The translations under genes and the position numbers were made by a program. A DNA stretch of 9,617 bases from Acidobacteriaceae bacterium (GTDB lineage: Bacteria; Acidobacteriota; Terriglobia; Terriglobales; Acidobacteriaceae): contig JAOAPG010000436.1 of assembly GCA_025462785.1 (NCBI GenBank), positions 1 to 9,617 of the forward strand. Direction: 5' to 3'. This document shows, piece after piece, positions 1 to 6,528 of this stretch. Each line of letters starts with the position of its first letter. Positions within the stretch are counted from its first letter, which is position 1. The notes below the pieces were generated by a model. That model saw nothing but the letters and a program-made list of their open reading frames with translations, was not told the DNA's origin and searched no databases.

Positions 1-128
1 AACAAGCAAGACAGGAGAACCCACGCCCGCAGAGTGCACCCAATCCACAAAGAGAATCTCGCCAGAGCGCTCCTAGACCCGAGTCCAGGCAGTCATCGGG
101 TGGACGCGAACAACAACCTCACCGCTAA
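1..128 (+). CDS. C-terminal tail of an unidentified low-complexity protein (partial)
   Basis: Reading frame 3 is open from the window edge to a TAA at 126-128. It gives a tail of about 41 residues dominated by Gln, Arg, Pro, Ser and Glu, with recurring patterns such as RPQSAP, RPESRQSS and GGREQQPHR. Such tails are common at the ends of acidobacterial surface or FecR/DUF6600-like proteins, but the conserved part lies outside the window, so no function is assigned. A strong terminator begins 20 bases after the stop, which supports a real gene end here. Frame 1 is also open through this stretch but runs into the terminator stem, so it is less likely. Confidence 0.5.
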   Translation, partial: QARQENPRPQSAPNPQRESRQSAPRPESRQSSGGREQQPHR

Positions 129-148
129 GATAACAAGGTTGATAGACT

Positions 149-196
149 CAGCGGCTCCCGCAAACTAACGCGGGGCCGCTGCTTTCTTTTGTTTGA
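149..196 (+). terminator. Rho-independent terminator of the upstream gene
   Basis: CAGCGGC plus CCCGC (149-161, with one bulged T at 156) pairs with GCGGG plus GCCGCTG (170-181) around the 8-base loop AAACTAAC. This is followed by the T-rich run CTTTCTTTTGTTT. The 12-bp GC-rich stem and T tract are typical of an intrinsic terminator reading left to right, and it would end the transcript of the partial gene at 1-128. Confidence 0.85.
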
Positions 197-246
197 AAAC
201 GACTTGCGTACCATTTGAAACTTACTTCCTGGCTCCCACAATCCCG

Positions 247-255
247 TGCGATAAT
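247..255 (+). promoter_or_regulatory. candidate extended -10 promoter for the oxidoreductase gene
   Basis: The sequence TGCGATAAT fits an extended -10 element (TGnTATAAT with one change). It lies between the upstream terminator and the ribosome binding site of the next gene, where a promoter is expected. No good -35 box is seen at the usual spacing; TTGAAA at 215-220 is too far away. This is a sequence-pattern inference only. Confidence 0.3.
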
Positions 256-332
256 CTCTGCGGTAAAAATTTTTAACATTCGATAACTTGTGACTGCGCA
301 AGTGACGGATGGCTTTGGAGGATGAATCTCGA

Positions 333-1694
333 ATGGCTAACAATTCGTGGACGCGTCGTCGATTTATGCGAATCGGAACAGGAGCAATTGCCGCCGGAGC
401 AGCGGCGAAAGTTACTTTGTTAGAGCCCCGTCCGCTCTGGGGTTTTGCTCAGATAGTTGCGCCGAGCGACACCGTACGTTTTGCTTCCATCGGTACAGGA
501 GTTCGAGGATGCGAGCTGCTGGAAGCATCACTCCGGGTGCCGGGTTTCGAATGCGTCGCAGTGTGCGATCTCTATGACTCGCGCCATCTCGCGGCGCAGG
601 AAGCCGTCAAGAAAAATGCCCCAGCTACGCGCAACTATAAAGAGATTCTCGATCGCAAAGATATCGATGCTGTAATCATCGCCGTGACCGACCACCAGCA
701 CCGTAAGGTTTTTGTCGATGCATGTGCTGCCGGCAAAGACATCTATTGCGAAAAGCCGATGTCCCACACAGTTGATGACGGATTCGCCATGGTTGAAGCG
801 GCGCGAAAAGCAAATCGCATGATCCAGATTGGAAGCCAGCGCGTGAGTTCGATTCTCTACGCAAAGGCCAAGGAAATATACGACTCTGGAAAATTAGGCG
901 ACGTATTTTCCATCGAGGCATATTGGGATCGCAATAGTGCAAGCGGCGCGTGGGTTTATCCAATACCACCCGACGCAAACGAACAAACCATAGATTGGAA
1001 CGCATTTCTCGATGGCGCTCCAAAGCGGCCATTCGATCCTGTTCGCTTCTTCCGATGGAGATGCTTCACCGATTACGGCGAAGGCCTAGCGGGTGATCTG
1101 TTCGTCCACCTAATTTCCGGAATTCATTTCATTACAGGCACAAACACCATAGCTCAACGGGCGCAGTCGACGGGCGGCCTTTTCCGCTGGAAAGATGGCC
1201 GTGAGTTCCCGGACTTGATCGAAACTTTTTACGATTATCCGAACTTCCGGATAGCAGTTCGCTGCAATCTGAATAGTGAGGGCGGAGAGTTCATCGCGTT
1301 CTATGGCACCAAAGGCACGATGATAATTAAAGATACGACCTTAACTTATCTGCCGCAGGATACTCGTCCCCAACCCGAGAGTTATTCGATCTATGGCTGG
1401 CCCCTCCAGCTACGGGAAGCTTACTTACAGACGTGGCACGCCGAGCACCCGTTGCCGTCTCCCCTGAATTTTAAAGTGGATGAACAAGCAGAGAGTTACG
1501 CCACGCCGAAGGGTTACAGCGACATTGCTGATCATCAAGCCAACTTCTGTAACGCCGTGCGCACGCGCAAGAAGACCGTAGAGAACGAAGACTTCGGGAA
1601 CAACGCGGCTATAGGGTGCCACTTGGCGAACTACGCGTATTTCAACAAGGCAATAGCAACTTGGGACAGCGGAGCAAAGAAAATCAAAGGCTAG
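333..1694 (+). CDS. Tat-exported Gfo/Idh/MocA family oxidoreductase
   Basis: This 453-residue protein is probably an NAD(P)-dependent sugar or polyol dehydrogenase acting outside the cytoplasm; its substrate cannot be read from the sequence. Residues 8-30 form a twin-arginine signal (TRRRFMRIG followed by an alanine-rich stretch). Residues 50-59 carry the Rossmann dinucleotide motif FASIGTGVRG. E140-K141-P142 is the EKP motif of the family, followed by a C-terminal substrate domain with the GDLFVHL...H pattern near 254-265. The start at 333 is chosen over an in-frame ATG at 309 because GGAGGAT at 317-323 sits 9 bases upstream, and because the Tat signal then begins near the N-terminus. Acidobacteria, Planctomycetes and Verrucomicrobia carry many such Tat-exported paralogs. 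It stands alone, with its own likely promoter, and lies just outside the tRNA-repeat-bounded block. Length is normal and no damage is seen. Confidence 0.93.
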   Translation: MANNSWTRRRFMRIGTGAIAAGAAAKVTLLEPRPLWGFAQIVAPSDTVRFASIGTGVRGCELLEASLRVPGFECVAVCDLYDSRHLAAQEAVKKNAPATRNYKEILDRKDIDAVIIAVTDHQHRKVFVDACAAGKDIYCEKPMSHTVDDGFAMVEAARKANRMIQIGSQRVSSILYAKAKEIYDSGKLGDVFSIEAYWDRNSASGAWVYPIPPDANEQTIDWNAFLDGAPKRPFDPVRFFRWRCFTDYGEGLAGDLFVHLISGIHFITGTNTIAQRAQSTGGLFRWKDGREFPDLIETFYDYPNFRIAVRCNLNSEGGEFIAFYGTKGTMIIKDTTLTYLPQDTRPQPESYSIYGWPLQLREAYLQTWHAEHPLPSPLNFKVDEQAESYATPKGYSDIADHQANFCNAVRTRKKTVENEDFGNNAAIGCHLANYAYFNKAIATWDSGAKKIKG

Positions 1695-1720
1695 CGCGTT
1701 GAGGTAAATCTCGGAAAGGA

Positions 1721-1743
1721 AATGGCTCCTCAGGTGGGACTCG
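1721..1743 (-). repeat. tRNA-Asn 3'-end fragment, putative att repeat (left copy)
   Basis: These 23 bases match 9592-9614 at 22 positions; the single difference is G at 1736 against A at 9607. On the minus strand they read as the 3' part of a tRNA: T-arm half, acceptor strand CTGAGGA, discriminator G and encoded CCA. Similarity stops just past GACTCG. Beyond it the T-loop is broken (TACGAGT instead of TTCGAGT, losing the conserved U55) and no matching 5' acceptor strand TCCTCAG is found about 70 bases away. It is therefore a fragment, not a working tRNA. A displaced 3' tRNA end at one border with the tRNA at the other is the usual signature of tyrosine-integrase insertion. Confidence 0.75.
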
Positions 1744-1853
1744 TACTCTCAAGGCCATCCGCAAGTGTGTGTCTCCTACAGTACTTACCCGATGGTCACG
1801 AATGTGACATGGCTATAAAGCGTTCGCATAAATTCCTTGAGCTTTTCAAATGG

Positions 1854-1886
1854 AGCGCCCCTTCGCACGGGGGCGCTTTCTTTTTT
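1854..1886 (+). terminator. Rho-independent terminator
   Basis: A perfect 8-bp stem AGCGCCCC (1854-1861) / GGGGCGCT (1870-1877) surrounds the loop TTCGCACG and is followed by TTCTTTTTT. It is oriented left to right. The nearest upstream gene on that strand is the oxidoreductase ending at 1694, 160 bases away across the tRNA repeat, so it could end that transcript. It may instead be a leftover from a lost gene, because it abuts the broken TonB-like relic. Confidence 0.85.
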
Positions 1887-1887
1887 C

Positions 1888-2222
1888 AACCAACGTATCG
1901 CTGCTGGCTCCCCATGCGGCGCGATCCAGTGAGACATCTCCGGCGCTTTCCGCCAGTCGCATCCCTTTAACCTTGCCAGTCTTGAAGATGGCAAACTCGA
2001 TAGACACTTCACCTTGCATCATCCTCGGAGCACGCGCAAGTGGGGAGAAAGTCATACCAGCTTCGCTTAACGGTCTTCAGCAACGGTTGCAGATAAGGAG
2101 CAAAATCTTCGCCTTTTGGATCAGTAAGGATGTAAATGCCTCCATCGCGAACCGCGGTCGTGAGAGGCTTGGCGGGTTCTTGTCCGTTAGAGCTCGATGG
2201 AGCTTCCCGCCTTTTGTTCGCT
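1888..2222 (-). pseudogene. TonB-family C-terminal domain relic, frameshifted
   Basis: The minus strand from about 2220 reads a Pro/Ser-rich linker, then GGIYILTDPKGEDFAPYLQ, PLLKTVKRSWYDFLP. After a one-base frame change near 2041 it continues ARAPRMMQGEVSIEFAIFK, TGKVKGMRLAESAGDVSLDR, AAWGA. This order (Y/W near the start, then GxVxIEFAIxKxGKV, then SGDVxLDRAAW) is that of the TonB C-terminal domain as it occurs in acidobacterial energy-transducer-like proteins. The intact domain would transmit proton-motive force to outer-membrane receptors. It is dead here: a stop lies upstream in frame, there is a frameshift at about 2041, no start or membrane anchor is found, and similarity ends where the terminator at 1854-1886 begins. 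A further faint match (PFEKLKEF...) past the terminator is not convincing. Confidence 0.72.
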
Positions 2223-3142
2223 TAATGAGGCGTTTGCCAAATCACAATTCCTAAACGCAAACCATATTTCGGATAAAGTTTGCCTCCGAACTTCTCATTC
2301 GACGCAACGATAACCGCTCATGATCCGTCGCAGCGTTTCGTGCGAACCTTTTCTGATTACCATGCTGGTGTGCGACGATCACGATCACCACATCAGATGG
2401 TCCCGCGTACAGAATTCCACCGGTTGCTCCTCGCCAGCACTTCGACAGCAATCTGAGGGTAGAACAATCCTAGATCAGCCCGGGAAGAACGCGCTACGGT
2501 TACGACAACAGCGAGACTACGGTGTAGCCCGGTTGGGTCGGTAAGTCTTTACTTGGCGACCACTCGTCCCAGAATAGTCCGGGTTGCTTCGCACCGAGCT
2601 TGTTGTCAATTTTGCTTTTGGTCAAGCGGAGTCATTTCCCACGCTGCCTGACCAGGTGTAAAGGACCAGTTTCCTCGGAAGATCCGCCCTTTCCACGATC
2701 CGAACGAATCCATGGTTGGCTCTTAACTCAGTAGTCATATAGATACCTACGAGTCCTGTCGAATTGATTTGGTCTGTCCTTCATTCCACGCTTACGTTCG
2801 AGGATTGGCGAGACGCCAGCCTGGTTCAAAGCTGCTTGCCGGCGCTGGATGATTTTGCCCGGAAGTGACAATGCATGAGAGGCAAGGATGGGGTACTCAA
2901 TGCCCAGCGAGTTCCGGCATTTTTGACCAGCTCAGTGACTTCGATTTAGGGAGGTGGCAAGTCCTTTTTTATCCAAGTTCGTTAAATAAACTTGAACTTT
3001 TGCCAGCATTCCCAGCTTACGGCAATTCTGGGCCGTGTTACCAAAGGCTCTCGAGTTCTCATTCTCGATAACCGGCGAGTCACCAGAGATGCGCCAACCC
3101 GGCCTCTTTTACGGAGACAAATAGCTTTGAAGGGACATCACG
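2223..3142. other. about 0.9 kb without a recognisable gene
   Basis: No reading frame here has both a plausible start and a recognisable product on either strand. Short open stretches exist (2251-2451 minus, 2320-2544 plus, 2865-3071 plus), but their amino-acid composition looks random and they are interrupted soon outside. A minus-strand stretch at about 2403-2461 reads YPQIAVEVLARSNRW, which faintly recalls the Uma2-type nuclease core, but its flanks do not follow that family. The area is best seen as decayed sequence plus the upstream control region of the operon starting at 3143. Confidence 0.55.
2974..2999. promoter_or_regulatory. AT-rich inverted repeat, possible operator
   Basis: AAGTTC (2975-2980) and GAACTT (2994-2999) form a perfect 6-bp inverted repeat around an AT-rich 13-base centre, with an overlapping CAAGTT/AACTTG pairing. 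It has the size of a dimeric repressor site and lies about 145 bases before the metal-pump operon. No repressor gene is present in the window, and the same half-sites could arise by chance. Confidence 0.22.
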
Positions 3143-3475
3143 ATGGGAAAGAAAGCAAAGAATCTGAGTGAAGAACAAGCGTCGCGAATTGCGGACCGGA
3201 TTGGAGATCAATTGCAACAGAAGCAAGTCTCGCCCAGAGGAGGCGCCAATCGGCAGGGACGCATGGGCGCATACCTGGTGGGGGCCGCTTCCGGCCTCGT
3301 ACTCACACTTGCAGCGCCGCTTCTGCGTCCCGTAATGCGCAATGCCGTAAAAGGTGGAATTCTGGTCGGACGCTACGCAAGGCAAGTCGGTTCCACTATG
3401 AAGGAAGAGTTCGAGGACATTGTAGCCGAGGCGGAAACCGAACTCGATAACGAGAGTCGGGAAAGTGAGGTCTAA
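3143..3475 (+). CDS. PacL-like / DUF5132-like small membrane protein, putative P-ATPase partner
   Basis: This 110-residue protein has a charged, probably helical N-terminus (residues 1-40). One membrane helix follows at about 43-62 (YLVGAASGLVLTLAAPLL), then a basic segment RPVMRNAVKGGILVGRYARQ, then an acidic amphipathic tail with EEFEDIVAEAETELD (88-102). This plan of one helix, an R/K segment and a D-x-x-A-E-A tail resembles DUF5132 and the mycobacterial PacL (DUF1490) proteins that sit beside CtpC-type pumps and help assemble and stabilise them. The His-rich C-terminal metal motif of PacL1 is absent; acidic residues end the protein instead. The start is ATG 3143 with GAAGGGA 7 bases upstream. 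The next gene begins 6 bases after the stop and is a shorter homolog, so the two look like a duplication. The partner role is inferred from gene order and architecture. Confidence 0.8.
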   Translation: MGKKAKNLSEEQASRIADRIGDQLQQKQVSPRGGANRQGRMGAYLVGAASGLVLTLAAPLLRPVMRNAVKGGILVGRYARQVGSTMKEEFEDIVAEAETELDNESRESEV

Positions 3476-3481
3476 CGATTT

Positions 3482-3709
3482 ATGCATCACATTGCTGGAT
3501 TCGTTGTAATTGGCGCAGCACTTACGGGAATTTCTGCCGTTGGGGACAAAGCCAAAATTCGGCCCGTGCTTCGCAACCTGGTAAAGAGCGGGATCGTGGC
3601 CAAGCGCAAAGTGGACGCTTACCGAGCTGCAGCGGTTTCGGAGGCACAAAAGCTGGTGGATGAGGCGCGCGCGGAGCTGGACCAGCCAAGAACCGAGCAC
3701 GAAATTTGA
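3482..3709 (+). CDS. second PacL-like small protein, paralog of the preceding gene
   Basis: This 75-residue protein has a short hydrophobic N-terminus (residues 4-20, IAGFVVIGAALTGISAV). It continues with KIRPVLRNLVKSGIVAKRKV (25-44) and an alanine/glutamate-rich helix ending SEAQKLVDEARAELDQ (53-68). It aligns with its upstream neighbour in order: RPVMRNAVKGGI against RPVLRNLVKSGI, and EDIVAEAETELD against QKLVDEARAELD. H2 and H3 next to the start and H73 near the end are its only possible metal-binding side chains besides acids. The start at 3482 follows GAGGT at 3467-3471. The stop TGA overlaps the ATG of the pump gene (TGATG), implying translational coupling and roughly matched synthesis. 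A chaperone or assembly role for the pump is inferred, not shown. Confidence 0.8.
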   Translation: MHHIAGFVVIGAALTGISAVGDKAKIRPVLRNLVKSGIVAKRKVDAYRAAAVSEAQKLVDEARAELDQPRTEHEI

Positions 3710-5982
3710 TGCGACGGGCTGCGTGTTGCCCAACTCCCGAAATGCGCCTGCTTTCTAAGGTCCCTGGGCGGCAACGCTGGTATGTTCCGGGAATCCGAAA
3801 CAAACCCCGATTGGCCGCCGGGGTGGAGATGACGCTTCGCAGGGAGGCACGCCTGCTCTGCGTCCGCGTAAACTTTCTGACCGGACGAATCCTGATCCAG
3901 TGGGACCCATCCCAATCCATCCAAATAAAACCGCTGGTCAGAAAGGCACTCGCGCGAGGGCCGGTCAGCAACTCATCATACGAGGGGCTTCGCGGCAAGC
4001 CGGACGGCAAGGTTCGGAACCTGGTCCGCAAATTAACGCTTGGCTTTTTCAAGCTCTCGCTGATCCTATTCAGTCGCCTTCTGTGGGGCACAATCTCCGC
4101 CGGACCATTGGCGGCACCGATACAAATCTTGTCGGTATCAGGAATCGTTATCACCGGTTACGACTTCCTCGGCGCCTTCTATCGCGCGGTTGTTGGCCGA
4201 AGTAGGATCACAACGGGAACCCTAATCGGAGCGGCAACTCTTTCCAGCATGGCCTTGCGTGAGAATGTCACCGCGCTCACTGTTCTTTGGCTCTTAAATC
4301 TCGGTGAGTATCTCGAGATGGTGACTTTGCAACGCACGCGAGCGGCAATCCGCTCTTTGCTTTCCGCCGAGGACGAGGAGATCTGGGTCATAACCGGGGG
4401 ATTGGAAGTGCTGGTGCAGATCAAGGACGTTCAACCCGGCGTGAACGTCGTGGTGCGCGCCGGCCGCCGAATTCCGGTTGACGGAGTGATCGAGTCAGGA
4501 GCGGCCACGGTAAACGATGCACCGATTACCGGGGAAAGCATGCCGGTTATTCGCCGAGAAGGTGATGAGGTCTATGCCGGCACCGTTCTGCTCGCGGGGA
4601 CAATCCGAGTCCGTGTGACCGGGACGGGCACCGGCACGGTGGTTGGGAAGATGATCGAGCGCGTGGAACAGGCGCAAGCGCTCCGGCCTGAGATTCAGAA
4701 GGTCGGCGATCAATTTGCCCGAACCGTTGTTCCCGCGTCGTTCGTTTCAGCCGCGCTCGTTCTTGTAGTGACTCGCGATCCCCGCCGGGCCCTTACGATG
4801 CTTTTGGTTGCGTGTCCCTGTGCAGCGGGCCTAGCGACCCCAACTGCGGTCAGCGCTTCCATTGGCAACAGCGCACGTCGAGGAATCCTGGTTAAAGGCG
4901 GCACACACCTGGAGGCCATGGCCAACTTGGACACCATCGCGTTCGACAAGACCGGAACACTCACCGATAGTCAGCCCAGCGTCACGCGAGTAATTCCCTG
5001 TGCCGATGGCTATACCGAGGAGCGAATCCTACAGCTCGCTGCCCGGGCGGAAGCCGGCTCACAACATCCGCTCGCCATTGCGATCATGAACCGGGCCGGA
5101 CGTCCCCGATTCGATCTCGACGAAGAAAGCCAGTTCGAGTTGCTGGAAGGGCGTGGCGTTCGGCACGTATGGGGTGAGCACGAAGTTTTGGTAGGAGGTC
5201 GTCGGCTGCTGGAAGAGTTCAATGTGCCCTTGGAGTCCAGAGACGGGCACGAGGTGAAGTCTGGAATCCAGGACGGCGAAAGTGTTGTTTACGTTTCCCA
5301 TCAACGTTGGCTTGTCGGAGTAGTCCGGATTTCGGTGCGAGTTCGTCCCGAAGCAGTCTGCGCGCTGGATAGGTTGAGGGAGGCGGGCGTGGACAACTTC
5401 ATCATGCTCACCGGCGATCATGACGAAGCAGCGAGTCATGTTACATCCTCTGTGGGAATGAAGGAATGGCGAGCCCGGCTTTTACCGCAGGATAAATTTG
5501 AAGCGGTTCAGGCCCTGCGCACTTCTGGGCGACGAGTTGCCATGGTAGGCGATGGCATTAATGACGCTGCGGCACTGGCGATCGCGCATGTCGGGATTGC
5601 GATGGGTGCTGCGGGGTCCGATGTGGCGATTGAGGCGGCGGACGTCGCGCTGGCTTCGGATGATCTACGGCATGTGGCCGATGTTCTCCAGATTAGCCGG
5701 CGGACAATGCGGGCCATACGGCAAAACTACGGGATGGCACTGGGTGTCAATTCGATCGGTTTGGTTCTGGCTGCTGCCGGGAAGATCAACCCAATTATGG
5801 CCGCGGTACTGCATAACTTAAGCACGATGCTAGTTATCTTCAACTCGGCGCAATTGATTCACTACAACCCGGCGGCTTACGCGAACCAGGATACGCAAGA
5901 AGCGCACTCACTAAACCGAGTGCTGCCCAGCAAGTCCGAGACTGACGATTACTCCCGCCGCGAGCAAAAGTCCTCCGAGTGA
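3709..5982 (+). CDS. ctpC: CtpC-like P1B-type heavy-metal-exporting ATPase (probably Zn/Mn)
   Basis: This 757-residue pump uses ATP to drive a divalent metal ion out across the inner membrane. Residues 15-82 form an HMA-like domain without the CxxC metal site. Membrane segments follow at about 110-200, including the block NVTALTVLWLLNLGEYLE, near-identical to that remembered for M. tuberculosis CtpC. The actuator loop TGES is at 274-277, metal-site C369-P370-C371 lies in the sixth helix, and phosphorylated D413 is in DKTGT. H453-P454, TGD (568-570) and GDGIND (614-619) complete the catalytic set. The C-terminal helices carry QNYGM...N and AAVLHN. All catalytic residues are present. CtpC-type pumps are reported to export Zn or Mn; the exact ion here is inferred. 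ATG 3709 overlaps the previous stop; ATG 3742 would remove an 11-residue extension with C6-C7 but is equally short of a Shine-Dalgarno site. Confidence 0.95.
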   Translation: MRRAACCPTPEMRLLSKVPGRQRWYVPGIRNKPRLAAGVEMTLRREARLLCVRVNFLTGRILIQWDPSQSIQIKPLVRKALARGPVSNSSYEGLRGKPDGKVRNLVRKLTLGFFKLSLILFSRLLWGTISAGPLAAPIQILSVSGIVITGYDFLGAFYRAVVGRSRITTGTLIGAATLSSMALRENVTALTVLWLLNLGEYLEMVTLQRTRAAIRSLLSAEDEEIWVITGGLEVLVQIKDVQPGVNVVVRAGRRIPVDGVIESGAATVNDAPITGESMPVIRREGDEVYAGTVLLAGTIRVRVTGTGTGTVVGKMIERVEQAQALRPEIQKVGDQFARTVVPASFVSAALVLVVTRDPRRALTMLLVACPCAAGLATPTAVSASIGNSARRGILVKGGTHLEAMANLDTIAFDKTGTLTDSQPSVTRVIPCADGYTEERILQLAARAEAGSQHPLAIAIMNRAGRPRFDLDEESQFELLEGRGVRHVWGEHEVLVGGRRLLEEFNVPLESRDGHEVKSGIQDGESVVYVSHQRWLVGVVRISVRVRPEAVCALDRLREAGVDNFIMLTGDHDEAASHVTSSVGMKEWRARLLPQDKFEAVQALRTSGRRVAMVGDGINDAAALAIAHVGIAMGAAGSDVAIEAADVALASDDLRHVADVLQISRRTMRAIRQNYGMALGVNSIGLVLAAAGKINPIMAAVLHNLSTMLVIFNSAQLIHYNPAAYANQDTQEAHSLNRVLPSKSETDDYSRREQKSSE

Positions 5983-6426
5983 GCACGAAATCCCCCCAAA
6001 AAGCAGGACCTTGAACAAGGAACAGCCCAGCTCGGCTGCAAGTAGTCGCTTCGGCAGCAAGAAAGGCCGGGACCTTATGGGGCGAGAAAACTCTCGCTCA
6101 GTCACTGTGTCGAGCTCAATCGCCTTACGGATTAGCACTTCAACTGGAGCGTGGATACGGTCAGGGGAGAAACGGACAAGAACACGACCGGTCACCGGAT
6201 TTGCCACCGCTTCTTCGACACCCAATTCGCCCCTGAGTGCCACCTCGACAGCCGCTGCCAACCGCGTGTTGCCTCTTAGACCGCCCACGTGCCAACGCTC
6301 GCGGCCGCGTAGGCGCGAACTGGGCTTCAGGGAAAATCCGGGGCGTTCAATGGCAGATTCCATCACTGGAATGCTTGCCAAGTCTGTATGGGAAGGAATC
6401 CCTGTCACCGCAACACTCTGAGCCAT
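5911..6426 (-). CDS. stand-alone HMA-like (HMA_2) domain protein, homolog of the pump N-terminus
   Basis: This 171-residue protein has a domain at residues 39-104 that aligns without gaps to residues 18-82 of the neighbouring ATPase. Shared features are GRERWHVGGLRG against GRQRWYVPGIRN, RLAAAVEVALR against RLAAGVEMTLR, NPVTGRVLVRFSP against NFLTGRILIQWDP, and LIRKAIE against LVRKALA. The C-terminus (about 127-166) is hydrophobic (LLAAELGCSLFKVLLFGG and following) and corresponds to the first membrane segments of the pump, with C135 and C148 in it. It is thus a free copy of the pump's N-terminal domain with a membrane anchor, and again has no CxxC. A regulatory, assembly or competing-subunit role is possible but unproven. 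It is convergent with the ATPase gene and overlaps its last 72 bases. No clear ribosome site precedes ATG 6426; ATG 6363 is an alternative. Confidence 0.78.
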   Translation of the reverse strand: MAQSVAVTGIPSHTDLASIPVMESAIERPGFSLKPSSRLRGRERWHVGGLRGNTRLAAAVEVALRGELGVEEAVANPVTGRVLVRFSPDRIHAPVEVLIRKAIELDTVTEREFSRPIRSRPFLLPKRLLAAELGCSLFKVLLFGGISCSLGGLLLAAGVIVSLGLAGQHSV

Positions 6427-6528
6427 CCGTGTGAGTTTATGGCTTTTGGGCAGTGCGGCCTAACTAAAAATCACCAGCGGCCCAATAGCGCCGTGGACGG
6501 GCGAGATTGAAAGAGGAACGGGCGCGGC

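Noticed and set aside
1723..1798. Complete tRNA gene at the left repeat
   Set aside because: No 5' acceptor strand pairing with CTGAGGA occurs at the required distance, the T-loop has lost its conserved bases and no anticodon arm can be formed.
1722..1970. 82-residue plus-strand frame beginning MAPQVGL
   Set aside because: Its start is the antisense reading of a tRNA-Asn 3' end, a well-known source of spurious small proteins, and the rest runs through the terminator and relic.
1850..2254. 134-residue plus-strand open frame
   Set aside because: It lies opposite the TonB-like relic and its translation matches nothing; the minus-strand reading explains the conservation better.
2403..2461. Minus-strand stretch YPQIAVEVLARSNRW resembling the core of Uma2-type nucleases
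   Set aside because: Only about 15 residues fit. The flanking sequence has stops and no further family motifs, so it is too weak to annotate.
3080..3733. 217-residue open frame on the minus strand across both small PacL-like genes
   Set aside because: It is antisense to two well-supported genes, has no recognisable domain and is rich in Cys, Ser and His in an irregular way; it reads as a shadow frame.
3522..4154. 210-residue minus-strand open frame over the start of the ATPase
   Set aside because: It is opposite the conserved ATPase N-terminus, and its Arg/Pro/Ser-rich composition is typical of the antisense of GC-rich coding DNA.
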